This document shows positions 39,429 through 47,871 of a stretch of DNA of 64,000 nucleotides, in pieces. A program made the translations under genes and the position numbers. Source of the DNA: Marinobacter pelagius. Its GTDB lineage: Bacteria; Pseudomonadota; Gammaproteobacteria; Pseudomonadales; Oleiphilaceae. Position 1 is the stretch's first letter, and every line of letters starts with the position of its first letter. The stretch spans positions 1-64,000 of the forward strand of contig NZ_FOUR01000008.1 of assembly GCF_900114925.1 (NCBI RefSeq), written 5' to 3'. The notes under the pieces are model-generated. The model was not told where the DNA came from and did no database searches. It saw only the letters and a list, made by a program, of their open reading frames with translations.

Positions 39429-39953
39429 TCAGTTGTTCACTGACGGGCGATGGACGGTAAAGGTGATGGGAGAGCCGGTTTTCACTTGCACGCCATTTTC
39501 GTCCACGATGTGGGCGCGGGCCTCGTGAGTGCCCCGGAAAATGTTGTTCACCACCACCGAGCCTGAACTGGTCTGGGCGACCGGCTGGCCGTCGAGTGTG
39601 ACTTCGTACTTGTGGCCGGCCTGCAGTCCCGGCGTACTGGTGACTTCAAAGCGAACATCGCCACTGCCGCTGTGGAAGGCCTGCTCATTTTGCGGCTGTA
39701 CGAAGGAGACACTCTCGTAGACAGAGCCTTCGCGTTTCACCTCTTCCCGGAGTTTGTCGGTTTCGCGGACGGTCTGGGGTTTGGGCAGGGTGACGGTGGT
39801 GACCGGTTTTACATCAACGGTTTCACCGCCTTCGATCGGCTCGTCGGAGAAGGTGACATTACCCTGGGCGTCCACGTGGCGGTACACCTCACCAAGGGCC
39901 GGTGCCGAGAGCAAAACCAGAAAACCTGCCACCAATCCGTACTTCGCGTTCAT
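39429..39953 (-). CDS. DUF4124 envelope protein
   Basis: A 174-aa exported protein from ATG 39953: signal peptide MNAKYGLVAGFLVLLSAPALG, then DUF4124 (EVYRHVDAQGNVTFSDEPIEGGE), a short helical linker, and a beta-sandwich C-terminus (VRFEVTSTPGLQAGHKYEVTLDGQPVAQ...GTHEARAHIVDENG). Function is unknown. It lies between glnA and ntrB on the same strand, as is common in Pseudomonas relatives. TTG 39968 is a weaker alternative start. Confidence 0.8.
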   Translation of the reverse strand: MNAKYGLVAGFLVLLSAPALGEVYRHVDAQGNVTFSDEPIEGGETVDVKPVTTVTLPKPQTVRETDKLREEVKREGSVYESVSFVQPQNEQAFHSGSGDVRFEVTSTPGLQAGHKYEVTLDGQPVAQTSSGSVVVNNIFRGTHEARAHIVDENGVQVKTGSPITFTVHRPSVNN

Positions 39954-40073
39954 AACCGTAACCTGCAACGATGGTTTGGTTTGATTATCAACGGCCTGAA
40001 AAGCCTTTTCAACGCTCTGGCCGGTCCTTGTTGGTTACATATCGTTAAGGGCGCGAGAGTGTGCGGTCGCGCA

Positions 40074-40101
40074 CAAAAAAAGCCCCGCACGGGGCGGGGC
40101 T
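40074..40101 (-). terminator. Intrinsic terminator of glnA
   Basis: AGCCCCGC (40081-40088) and GCGGGGCT (40094-40101) form a GC-rich stem with a 5-nt loop. On the - strand it is followed by eight T residues. It lies 26 nt after the glnA stop and separates glnA from the DUF4124-ntrB-ntrC genes. Confidence 0.92.
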
Positions 40102-40127
40102 TGCTGCAGTTCCGGGATCAGACCGGA

Positions 40128-41531
40128 TCAGCAGGAGTAGTACAGATCGAACTCGACCGGGTGAGTGGTCATGTTCAGACGCTCTACTTCGCCCTGCTTC
40201 AGGTCGATGTAGCCGGCGATCATGTCTTCGGTGAAGACGCCGCCGCGGGTCAGGAACTCGTGATCCTCTTCCAGGCACTTGAGTGCTTCCTGCAGGGTAG
40301 TGGCAACCTGGGGAATGTTCAGGGCCTCTTCCTTCGGCAGGTCATACAGATCCTTGTCCATGGCATCGCCCGGGTGGATCTTGTTCTGGATGCCGTCCAG
40401 GCCGGCCATCATCAGGGCCGCGAAGGCCAGGTACGGGTTGGCCGCCGGATCCGGGAACCGCACTTCTACGCGGCGTGCCTTCGGGCTGTTTACATACGGG
40501 ATACGGATGGAGGCCGAGCGGTTGCGGGCGGAGTAGGCCAGCATGACCGGAGCTTCAAAGCCCGGAACCAGGCGCTTGTAGCTGTTGGTGGCCGGGTTGG
40601 TAAAGGCGTTGATGGCCTTGGCATGCTTGATGATACCGCCGATGTAGTACAGCGCCATCTCGCTCAGTCCTGCGTAGCCGTCGCCGGCAAACAGGTTCTT
40701 GCCATCCTTGTTCAGGGACATGTGCACGTGCATGCCGGAACCGTTGTCACCCACTACCGGCTTGGGCATGAAGGTGGCGGTCTTGCCGTAGGCGTGGGCC
40801 ACATTGTGTACGCAGTACTTCAGGATCTGAACTTCGTCCGCCTTGCGGGTCAGAGTGTTGGCGCCAACACCGATTTCACACTGGCCGGCAGTGCCGACTT
40901 CGTGGTGGTGCACTTCGATTTCCAGCCCCATGGACTCCATGGCGGCACACATGGCGCCACGCAGGTCGTGCAGGCTGTCTACCGGCGGAACCGGGAAGTA
41001 GCCGCCTTTCACGCCCGGACGGTGACCGATGTTGTTACGATCGAAGTCTTCGCCGGAGACCCAGGCAGCTTCTTCGGAGTGCAGGGAGTACATGGCGCCC
41101 TGCATGTCTACGTTCCATTTTACCGAGTCAAATACGAAGAACTCTGGCTCCGGACCGAACAGTGCGCCGTCGGCAATGCCACTGGACTTCAGGTATTCCT
41201 CCGCACGACGGGCCACGGAGCGCGGATCACGCTCATAACCCTGCATGGTGGTTGGCTCCACGATGTCGCAGGTAATGTTGATGGTGGTTTCTTCAGTGAA
41301 CGGATCCAGTACGGAGGTTTCATCGACCGGCATCAGGATCATGTCGGATTCGTTGATGCCCTTCCAGCCCGCGATGGAGGAGCCGTCGAACATCTTGCCG
41401 TCGGTGAAGAAATCCTCGTCGACCTCGGTCGCCGGCAGAGTCACGTGCTGCTCTTTACCGCGGCTGTCGGTGAAGCGCAGGTCTACCCATTTGACTTCGT
41501 GCTCTTTAATCAAATCAATCGTCTTGGACAT
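40128..41531 (-). CDS. glnA: Glutamine synthetase type I
   Basis: GlnA, 467 aa, makes glutamine from glutamate, ammonia and ATP as a dodecamer. DGSSIAGW, the catalytic [25 protein letters not shown] and [26 protein letters not shown] are intact. The adenylylation site is present as [10 protein letters not shown] near residue 398, and its modifying enzyme GlnE is encoded 7.5 kb away. A sigma54 promoter and NtrC dyads lie upstream. Confidence 0.98.
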   Translation of the reverse strand: MSKTIDLIKEHEVKWVDLRFTDSRGKEQHVTLPATEVDEDFFTDGKMFDGSSIAGWKGINESDMILMPVDETSVLDPFTEETTINITCDIVEPTTMQGYERDPRSVARRAEEYLKSSGIADGALFGPEPEFFVFDSVKWNVDMQGAMYSLHSEEAAWVSGEDFDRNNIGHRPGVKGGYFPVPPVDSLHDLRGAMCAAMESMGLEIEVHHHEVGTAGQCEIGVGANTLTRKADEVQILKYCVHNVAHAYGKTATFMPKPVVGDNGSGMHVHMSLNKDGKNLFAGDGYAGLSEMALYYIGGIIKHAKAINAFTNPATNSYKRLVPGFEAPVMLAYSARNRSASIRIPYVNSPKARRVEVRFPDPAANPYLAFAALMMAGLDGIQNKIHPGDAMDKDLYDLPKEEALNIPQVATTLQEALKCLEEDHEFLTRGGVFTEDMIAGYIDLKQGEVERLNMTTHPVEFDLYYSC

Positions 41532-41687
41532 TGTGCATGCTCCGTAAGTTATCCCGCGGCGCGGGCGTATTTCATGTTCGTGGTGCCGGATCGTTCAGTG
41601 GGACTGAGTTCCGATCTGTTTTTCGGGTTCGGGCAGCTTACCAAAAGCGTGCATCCCTTACCTGATAATTTCGGCTGACTAAGCATA

Positions 41688-41703
41688 AGCAAGGGGCTTG
41701 CCA
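41688..41703 (-). promoter_or_regulatory. Sigma54 promoter of glnA
   Basis: On the - strand TGGCAAGCCCCTTGCT matches the sigma54 consensus TGGCACG-N4-TTGCW with one change. Transcription would start near 41677, leaving a leader of about 145 nt. The 415-nt gap between glnA and typA holds this promoter, the NtrC dyads and, near 41907 (TATACT), a weak typA -10; nothing else is evident. Confidence 0.82.
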
Positions 41704-41788
41704 GTTTTTTGCTCTTGCGCCAGAACGGCGCAGCCGCAAGGCTTTCGGCTCGTTATGGCGCGCAGCACGGGATGGTCACCCACTGCTT

Positions 41789-41818
41789 TGCACCAAAATA
41801 ACGCACCAATATGGTGCG
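41789..41818. promoter_or_regulatory. NtrC enhancer sites of glnA
   Basis: CGCACCAATATGGTGCG (41802-41818) is a perfect 7-3-7 dyad of NtrC type. Directly beside it, TGCACCA (41789-41795) starts a weaker site with a degenerate right half. They lie about 110-140 nt upstream of the predicted glnA start, the same spacing as the E. coli glnAp2 enhancers. Confidence 0.8.
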
Positions 41819-41946
41819 GCCTCGCCACGGATGCGTCATATCAGTGCGCAACCAGTTGGTTAAAGAATAGGCACTAATCTTCATATTAACGACATCGACT
41901 TTTCGATATACTGCGCGCCGCTCATTTTTTCCTCAGGAAACCCGTT

Positions 41947-43758
41947 GTGATTGATAAGCTCAGAAATGTCGCCATTATTGCCCACGTAGACCACGGTAAG
42001 ACCACCCTGGTTGACCAGTTGTTGCGCCAGTCCGGCACGTTGGACCGTAAGGAGCTCGAAAGCGAGCGCGTTATGGATTCCAACGACCAGGAGAAAGAGC
42101 GTGGCATCACCATTCTGGCCAAGAATACCGCGCTGAAATGGAAAGACTACGATATCAACATCGTGGATACTCCGGGGCACGCTGACTTCGGCGGCGAAGT
42201 TGAGCGGGTCATGAGCATGGTGGACAGTGTGCTGCTGGTGGTGGATTCCATCGACGGCCCCATGCCGCAAACCCGTTTTGTTACCCAGAAAGCTTTCGCA
42301 GCGGGCCTGCGCCCGATCGTGGTAGTGAACAAGATTGACCGGCCCGGCGCCCGTCCGGACTGGGTTGTGGATCAGGTGTTTGACCTTTTTGATAACCTGG
42401 GTGCCACCGACGAGCAGCTGGACTTCCCGATTGTGTACGCCAGCGCTCTGAACGGCATTGCCGGTATGGAGCACGAAGACCTGGATGACAACATGGACGC
42501 CGTGTTCCAGGCGATTGTCGACCACGTACCCGCGCCTGCCGTCGATCGGGATGGCCCGTTCCAGATGCAGATCTCCCAGCTGGACTACAATAGCTTCCTT
42601 GGCGTCATCGGCATCGGCCGCATCATGCGCGGCTCCGTCAAGACCAATACCCCGGTAGTAGCTCTTGGTACTGACGGCAAGAAGCGTAACGGTCGAATTC
42701 TCAAGATCATGGGCCACTCCGGCCTGCAGCGTGTGGAAGTTGACGAAGCCCAGGCTGGCGACATCGTGTGTGTCAGCGGTCTGGATCCGCTCTATATCTC
42801 CGACACCCTGTGTGATCCGAACAACGTTGAGGCGCTGCCGGCACTGACCGTGGACGAGCCCACCGTTTCCATGACCTTCCAGGTGAACGATTCCCCGTTT
42901 GCCGGCCAGGAAGGCAAGTACGTCACCAGCCGCAACATCAAGGAGCGTCTGGAAAAAGAGCTGCTGCATAACGTGGCTCTGCGTGTGGAAGAGGGTGACT
43001 CTGCCGACAAGTTCAAGGTGTCTGGCCGGGGTGAGCTGCACCTGTCGGTTCTCATCGAGAACATGCGCCGGGAGAACTTCGAGCTGGCCGTGGGCCGCCC
43101 GGAAGTGGTCATCCGCGAGATCGACGGCGTCAAGCAGGAGCCGTACGAGAACGTGATCGTGGATATCGAAGAGCAGCACCAGGGTGCCGTGATGGAGCAG
43201 CTCGGCCTGCGCAAGGGCGAGATGACCAACATGATCCCGGATGGCAAAGGCCGCATGCGTGTGGAATACATCATCCCGGCCCGTGGTCTGATCGGCTTCC
43301 GTAACGCCTTCCTGACCATGACTTCCGGTACCGGTATCCTGACCTCCACCTTCAGCCACTACGGCCCGATCAAGGAAGGTGCCATGGGTGGCCGCCAGAA
43401 CGGTGTGCTGATCTCCATGGCCAAAGGCACGGCGATGACCTACTCCCTGGAAACCCTGCAAAGCCGTGGCAAGCTGTTCCTGGCGCCGGGTGACGAGATC
43501 TACGAGGGCCAGCTGTGTGGTATTCACAGCCGTGATAACGACATCGTGATCAACCCTACCAAGGCCAAGAAGCTCGATAACATGCGCGCGTCCGGCAAGG
43601 ACGAAGTGATCGGCCTGGTGCCGCCCATCAAGCACACTCTCGAGCAGGCGCTGGAGTTCATCGACGACGACGAACTGGTGGAAGTAACACCCAAGTCCAT
43701 CCGCCTGCGCAAGAAACTGCTCACCGAAAACGAGCGCAAGCGCGCCGGCAAGAAGTAG
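41947..43758 (+). CDS. typA: Ribosome-associated GTPase TypA/BipA (GTG start)
   Basis: TypA, 603 aa, is an EF-G-like translational GTPase used in ribosome assembly and stress. It starts (M)[29 protein letters not shown] with a P-loop AHVDHGKT, switch [14 protein letters not shown] and [13 protein letters not shown]. The C-terminal TypA-specific domain ([31 protein letters not shown]) is complete. The GTG at 41947 follows CAGGAAACCC and fits the family N-terminus. Confidence 0.96.
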   Translation: MIDKLRNVAIIAHVDHGKTTLVDQLLRQSGTLDRKELESERVMDSNDQEKERGITILAKNTALKWKDYDINIVDTPGHADFGGEVERVMSMVDSVLLVVDSIDGPMPQTRFVTQKAFAAGLRPIVVVNKIDRPGARPDWVVDQVFDLFDNLGATDEQLDFPIVYASALNGIAGMEHEDLDDNMDAVFQAIVDHVPAPAVDRDGPFQMQISQLDYNSFLGVIGIGRIMRGSVKTNTPVVALGTDGKKRNGRILKIMGHSGLQRVEVDEAQAGDIVCVSGLDPLYISDTLCDPNNVEALPALTVDEPTVSMTFQVNDSPFAGQEGKYVTSRNIKERLEKELLHNVALRVEEGDSADKFKVSGRGELHLSVLIENMRRENFELAVGRPEVVIREIDGVKQEPYENVIVDIEEQHQGAVMEQLGLRKGEMTNMIPDGKGRMRVEYIIPARGLIGFRNAFLTMTSGTGILTSTFSHYGPIKEGAMGGRQNGVLISMAKGTAMTYSLETLQSRGKLFLAPGDEIYEGQLCGIHSRDNDIVINPTKAKKLDNMRASGKDEVIGLVPPIKHTLEQALEFIDDDELVEVTPKSIRLRKKLLTENERKRAGKK

Positions 43759-43783
43759 GTTGCCGCAGGCGTGACGTGAAGTC

Positions 43784-43860
43784 GGGGTCAGATGAAAACC
43801 TTCATCTGACCCCTTTTTTTATCCCCCCCAGGGGTCTGAAGAACGCTTTCTTCTGACCCC
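43784..43860. repeat. Cluster 3 of 30-bp palindromic repeats (2 copies)
   Basis: Copies at 43784-43813 (ATG type, perfect) and 43831-43860 (AAG type, one left-arm mismatch) start 47 nt apart. The first begins 25 nt after the typA stop and is followed by TTTTTTT, so it forms a strong intrinsic terminator for typA. Here the flanking genes typA and the peptidase are in tandem, not convergent. Confidence 0.95.
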
Positions 43861-43907
43861 ATCTTCAGCCAAACTCCCATAAAAGCCTTTACACCGGAGT
43901 TTCGCCC

Positions 43908-44870
43908 ATGCTGACCCTCTACCCCGAAATCCACCCCAACGCACAGCACCGCCTGGCTGTCGATCCCCCCCACGAACTCTACATAGAAGAAAGCGGCAAC
44001 CCCGACGGCATTCCCGTTCTGGTGGTCCATGGTGGCCCGGGCGGTGGCTGCGAGGACTACCACCGCCGCTTTTTCGATGCCGAACGTTTCCGTATCATCC
44101 TCATGGACCAGCGCGGTGCCGGCCGGTCCACGCCGTTGGCGGAACTGGAAGGCAACAGTACCGACAAGCTCGTCGAGGATATGGAAACCGTTCGCCAGTT
44201 CCTGGGCATTGACCGCTGGCTCCTGTTCGGTGGCAGCTGGGGCTCAACCCTGAGCCTGGTGTATGCGCAAACTCACCCGGAGCGAGTCATGGGGTTGGTG
44301 CTGCGGGGCATTTTCCTTTGCCGGCCGCGGGACATTCACTGGTTCTACCAGGAAGGCGCCAGCCGGGTGTTCCCGGACTATTGGGAGGATTTTGAGGCGC
44401 AGATACCCGAGGCCGAGCGTGGCGATATGGTTTCGGCCTACTACCGTCGACTGACCAGCACCAACGAGCTGGAGCAGATCCAGGCTGCCAAGGCGTGGTC
44501 TATATGGGAGGGACGATGTGCCACCCTGAACCCCAACCCCCGGGTGGTCGAGCATTTCGCACACCCTCATGTGGCCATCGCCCTGGCGCGCATTGAATGC
44601 CATTACTTCATGAACAACGCTTTCCTCGAACCCGATCAAATTGTCCGGGACGCCCACAAGCTGGCCGACATTCCGGGGATCATTATTCATGGCCGCTATG
44701 ACATGGTCTGTCCTCTGGATAACGCCCTGGCACTCAGCAATGCCTGGCCCGAGGCCGACCTCAGGATCATCCGGGATGCGGGTCATTCCGCGTCCGAGCC
44801 AGCCATTATCGATGCCCTGATCAGAGGCGTAGAGGAAGTGGTTGCTAAAAGCGAGAAGCCGGTCGGATAA
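43908..44870 (+). CDS. pip: Proline iminopeptidase
   Basis: A 320-aa alpha/beta hydrolase of peptidase family S33 that removes N-terminal proline. HGGPGGGCEDYHRRFFD is the oxyanion motif, FGGSWGSTLSLVYAQTHPE holds the nucleophile serine, GRYDMVCPLDNA the acid and DAGHSASEP the catalytic histidine. It is cytoplasmic; no signal peptide is seen. The start follows CCGGAG. Confidence 0.93.
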   Translation: MLTLYPEIHPNAQHRLAVDPPHELYIEESGNPDGIPVLVVHGGPGGGCEDYHRRFFDAERFRIILMDQRGAGRSTPLAELEGNSTDKLVEDMETVRQFLGIDRWLLFGGSWGSTLSLVYAQTHPERVMGLVLRGIFLCRPRDIHWFYQEGASRVFPDYWEDFEAQIPEAERGDMVSAYYRRLTSTNELEQIQAAKAWSIWEGRCATLNPNPRVVEHFAHPHVAIALARIECHYFMNNAFLEPDQIVRDAHKLADIPGIIIHGRYDMVCPLDNALALSNAWPEADLRIIRDAGHSASEPAIIDALIRGVEEVVAKSEKPVG

Positions 44871-44886
44871 AAAGGCTTTGGTCGGG

Positions 44887-44915
44887 TTGCGGTCTTCCGG
44901 GAGCGGGGATACACT
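44887..44915 (+). promoter_or_regulatory. Candidate sigma70 promoter of dtd
   Basis: TTGCGG (44887-44892) and TACACT (44910-44915) are separated by 17 nt in the short gap before dtd. Confidence 0.5.
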
Positions 44916-44953
44916 CTTGCCGATTCGTAATTTCCCCGTCAGTCAGGAAGCGA

Positions 44954-45409
44954 ATGAAAGGGCTTATCCAGAGAGTGTCGGAAGCCAGTGTCACGGTTGA
45001 TGGCCAGTCAGTTGGCACGATTGGCCGTGGCGTCTTACTTCTGCTTGGGGTTGAGCGGGATGACGGGGCTGCAGAGGCAAAGGAGCTGTGCCGAAAAATT
45101 CTTTCCTATCGTATCTTCCCTGACGAGCAGGGCCGCATGAATCGCAGTCTTCAGGACATCGGCGGCGGCTTGCTCGTTGTGCCCCAATTCACTCTCGCAG
45201 CCGATACCCGTTCGGGAACCCGCCCGGGCTTTTCCCTGGCCGCGAAGCCGGATGTGGCCAATGACCTGTATTGCCAGTTCGTTCTTGAGGCGAAAGAGCG
45301 CCTGGGGGTTGAGCGTGTCTCGGAAGGGCGTTTCGGGGCGGATATGAAGGTGCAGTTGATCAATGATGGGCCGGTGACCTTCATGTTGGAGGTTACAGGT
45401 TCGTCATGA
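44954..45409 (+). CDS. dtd: D-aminoacyl-tRNA deacylase
   Basis: DTD, 151 aa, hydrolyses D-aminoacyl-tRNA and glycyl-tRNA(Ala). The cross-subunit Gly-cisPro region is present as RSGTRPGF, and the second motif as NDGPVTFML. The SQxTL motif reads PQFTLAADT (LLVVPQFTLAADT): the usually invariant Ser is Pro. Otherwise length and flanking sequence are normal, so the protein is probably active, but the change is notable. Confidence 0.93.
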   Translation: MKGLIQRVSEASVTVDGQSVGTIGRGVLLLLGVERDDGAAEAKELCRKILSYRIFPDEQGRMNRSLQDIGGGLLVVPQFTLAADTRSGTRPGFSLAAKPDVANDLYCQFVLEAKERLGVERVSEGRFGADMKVQLINDGPVTFMLEVTGSS

Positions 45410-45783
45410 ATGGGCGTTGCACCATGATTGGGCGGCGGTCGCCTGCGTGTTTGTGGATGGTGCGCACGATAACCCGAATAGTTTGATATTTGGCCTGAGA
45501 CAGAAAATAGGCCGTGTTAGTTCGCTGAATTGAAAGAAAAAAATGGTGGTTGGCCTCGTATTTGTAACGCACTGGTCACAAAACCGAACAGAGCTCATGG
45601 CTATAAAAGGTTGCCTTTCTGGTGCCAAACAAGCTAAAAATGCGCTGTTTAAAATTTGCAAATGCAGGTTCTTTGTATTAAAACAGATTCATTACTCAGT
45701 GCTTTAAGAAAGTGCTGTAAGTAACTGAGCTACAAAGATCTGCAGTTCTGCAGATTTTCAAAAGAAGAAGAAAAGTTATCTGG
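45410..45783. other. Gene-free AT-rich upstream region of the porin
   Basis: From the dtd stop to the Pho-like box there is no credible gene. The stretch is AT-rich and contains a half NtrC-like TGCACCA near 45422 and short inverted repeats such as CTGCAGTTCTGCAG near 45740, none of which was judged a real site. Short open frames here have no Shine-Dalgarno and no coding character. Confidence 0.6.
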
Positions 45784-45817
45784 ATGTCATAAAACTGACA
45801 TGGAGATAATGGAGAAT
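45784..45817 (+). promoter_or_regulatory. Pho-box-like promoter of the porin
   Basis: ATGTCATAAAACTGACAT (45784-45801) fits the PhoB box as two 7-mers (ATGTCAT and CTGACAT, each 6/7 to CTGTCAT) separated by AAAA. A GAGAAT hexamer (45812-45817) lies exactly 10 nt downstream, the spacing from box to -10 seen at E. coli pho promoters. The porin ATG is 99 nt further on. Confidence 0.55.
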
Positions 45818-45916
45818 CCGGCTCATCCAGCCTGACTGGTGATGCCTGAACAACTTAATAAATCGGGATTAATACCCGTCGCTAAACCTGAGTTAACTCA
45901 AAAAGGAAGACGCAAC

Positions 45917-46909
45917 ATGAAAAAGACGCTCATCGCATCTGCTATTGCAGCAGCTACTTTCTCTGGCGCTGTTGCAGCCCAGGAAAGCAACCTGCCGACC
46001 GTTTACGGTAACATTCAGTACGCAATCACCCACACCAACGTTGATGGTGGTGGTTCTGCTGTAGATCACTTCGACAACGGTACTACTCTGGGTGTTACGC
46101 ACGACCACGAGATCGCTCCGGGCATCACCGGCTTCCTGAAAATGGAGCTGGAAGGCATCAACGCTGACGATAAAGCTGCCAGCAGCGGTATCGACAAGCT
46201 GGACGAGGCCTACATCGGTGTGAAGGGCGACAGCTTCGGTCAGGTCTGGGTTGGTTCTGACGACTCCATGTACGAAAGCGCCATCGACAAGATCGTGAAC
46301 TTCCACGAAGTGGGTACTGGCGTTGGCGGTAGCTACGACACTGGTGAAGGTGACCTGATTCAGTACCTGACTCCGTCCTTTGGTGGCTTGAAGCTGGGTG
46401 CAGCTGTTCAGGTTAACGGCGACGGCGACGCAGACAACAACGGTAAGTCCTACCCGTACCAGTTGGCCGCTATGTACAGCGTTGACGCGCTTGAACTGGC
46501 CGTAGCCATGGACTCCAACGATGGCAATACTGCTTACTCCAAGAACACAGCGTCTGTAAACAACGAGAACACCTACGGTGTACGTGCTACCTACGCCATG
46601 GGTGACTTCAGCCTGACTGGTGAATACCAGACCCGCAAGGACGTTAGTGACGAGTACGGTGTGATCGGTGTGTACACCATGGGTGCCAACCAATTCTCCC
46701 TGGCTTACCAGCTGGTTGAAGATGACAACACTAGCGATCAGAAAGACGTCGTTGCTCTGCAGGCCCTGCACAACGTCTCTGACAACATGTACGTCTACTT
46801 CGAAGGCTACCTGTACGGCTCTGACAACAACGAGTTCGATCTTGAAGACGGTGCCGGCGCTGGTGACGAGCAATCCATCGCTGCAATCGGTGGCGTATAC
46901 TACTTCTGA
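45917..46909 (+). CDS. Outer-membrane porin (Gram-negative porin family)
   Basis: A 330-aa trimeric-type beta-barrel porin: signal peptide MKKTLIASAIAAATFSGAVAA, then QESNLPTVYGNIQYAITHTN and alternating amphipathic strands, ending with the barrel signature VYYF with C-terminal Phe. Loops are rich in Asp, Glu and Asn. ATG 45917 follows AAAAGGAAGACGC; an upstream in-frame reading from 45839 is leader. The Pho-like box upstream suggests induction by phosphate limitation; the acidic loops are not those of an anion-selective OprP-like pore, so substrate is open. Confidence 0.88.
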   Translation: MKKTLIASAIAAATFSGAVAAQESNLPTVYGNIQYAITHTNVDGGGSAVDHFDNGTTLGVTHDHEIAPGITGFLKMELEGINADDKAASSGIDKLDEAYIGVKGDSFGQVWVGSDDSMYESAIDKIVNFHEVGTGVGGSYDTGEGDLIQYLTPSFGGLKLGAAVQVNGDGDADNNGKSYPYQLAAMYSVDALELAVAMDSNDGNTAYSKNTASVNNENTYGVRATYAMGDFSLTGEYQTRKDVSDEYGVIGVYTMGANQFSLAYQLVEDDNTSDQKDVVALQALHNVSDNMYVYFEGYLYGSDNNEFDLEDGAGAGDEQSIAAIGGVYYF

Positions 46910-46937
46910 TCAGCTAACCAGCTAATCAAGTAGTCCA

Positions 46938-46971
46938 AAAACCGGTGACCTTCGGGTCGCCGGTTTTTTTT
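46938..46971 (+). terminator. Intrinsic terminator after the porin
   Basis: AACCGGTGACC (46940-46950) pairs with GGTCGCCGGTT (46955-46965) around a TTCG tetraloop, with one G-T wobble, followed by a run of T. Confidence 0.93.
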
Positions 46972-47007
46972 ATGTATGCTCAGTCAAAACCCGACAGGAA
47001 ACTGGAA

Positions 47008-47862
47008 ATGGCAGAAGAACTCGAGATCAAGTTGACGGTTTCAGAGGCCGACCAACAAAAGGTTCAGGCTTGGCTGTCCAATGACGCGACCGCTGAATAT
47101 GTCGGTGAAAAATCACTGATCAACCGCTATTTCGATACGCCAGGAGCCGAGCTGAATCGGCAGAAAGCCGCCCTGAGAGTCCGTCAGGCCGGGGACAAGT
47201 ACATCCAGACCCTCAAAACCCGGGGTGAATTCGTCAACGGCGCCCACCGCCGGCAGGAGTGGGAATGGCCGCTGCCGGGGCCGGATCTGAGCCTGGGCCT
47301 GCTCGCGGATACGCCTTTAGCTGACCGGGTCAATCTCGCTGAATTGACGGTGGCGTTTGAAACCAACTTCCGGCGGCAGATCTGGATGATCAGGCGTGAC
47401 GACGCCGAAGTGGAGGTTGCACTGGATTCGGGAACCGTCGCCGGTGGGGGCCGGGCTGAACCTTTGAATGAGGTGGAGTTTGAGCTCAAGTCCGGTAACC
47501 CGGCCATTCTGATGTCACTGGCCCGTGAGCTGGCGGAGAAAGTCCCTGTTTTTCTGAACCTGGTCAGCAAGGCTGAGCAGGGATATTACCTGGCTGGGCT
47601 CTATGAGCCAAGGATTGAGCCGGAAGCCGGCGCTTTGTCGATAACAGGATTTCTTTATCAGTTGAGTCTGGCTTGGCTTCAGGATCTTGGATGGACGGCA
47701 GGAGGCAGTGATCTCTCCGAAGTTGAACGGGCCGCCGGTACGGCCGGTGCACAAGCCGGGTTAATGAGCGTCCTCGATGCCCTGGAGCAGGGCGCAAGCG
47801 TTCGGGAGTTGGCGCGAAGGCCTGAACTCGGACAGTTGCAGCTCCGGCTTGCCTCGGCCTGA
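47008..47862 (+). CDS. CYTH-domain inorganic triphosphatase (YgiF-like, short)
   Basis: A 284-aa CYTH protein from ATG 47008. The EELEIKL motif (ExExK) opens the tunnel fold; RYFDTPGAELNRQKAALRVRQAG, YIQTLKTRG and EVEFELKSGNP give the further basic and acidic ligands of triphosphate and metal. E. coli YgiF, which also lies next to glnE, has an additional CHAD domain of about 200 residues; here only a short C-terminal remnant (about 80 residues) is left. Likely reaction: tripolyphosphate to diphosphate and phosphate. Confidence 0.85.
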   Translation: MAEELEIKLTVSEADQQKVQAWLSNDATAEYVGEKSLINRYFDTPGAELNRQKAALRVRQAGDKYIQTLKTRGEFVNGAHRRQEWEWPLPGPDLSLGLLADTPLADRVNLAELTVAFETNFRRQIWMIRRDDAEVEVALDSGTVAGGGRAEPLNEVEFELKSGNPAILMSLARELAEKVPVFLNLVSKAEQGYYLAGLYEPRIEPEAGALSITGFLYQLSLAWLQDLGWTAGGSDLSEVERAAGTAGAQAGLMSVLDALEQGASVRELARRPELGQLQLRLASA

Positions 47863-47871
47863 GTAACTGCA

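Noticed and set aside
39612..41678. A 688-codon open frame on the + strand
   Set aside because: It lies opposite the DUF4124 gene, glnA and the glnA promoter region. Protein composition is that of an antisense frame of a GC-rich gene (rich in His, Gly, Val, Gln) and glnA is certain.
41881..43635. A 584-codon open frame on the - strand
   Set aside because: It is antisense to typA; no domain could be recognised.
45411..45480. NtrC-like half sites (TGCACCA near 45422, TGGTGCG near 45464)
   Set aside because: Only single half-sites match; right halves fit poorly and there is no -24/-12 element nearby for the porin.
45404..45661. An 85-codon - strand frame after dtd
   Set aside because: No binding site, no conserved pattern, unusual composition (Cys- and Phe-rich), and it lies in the porin upstream region.
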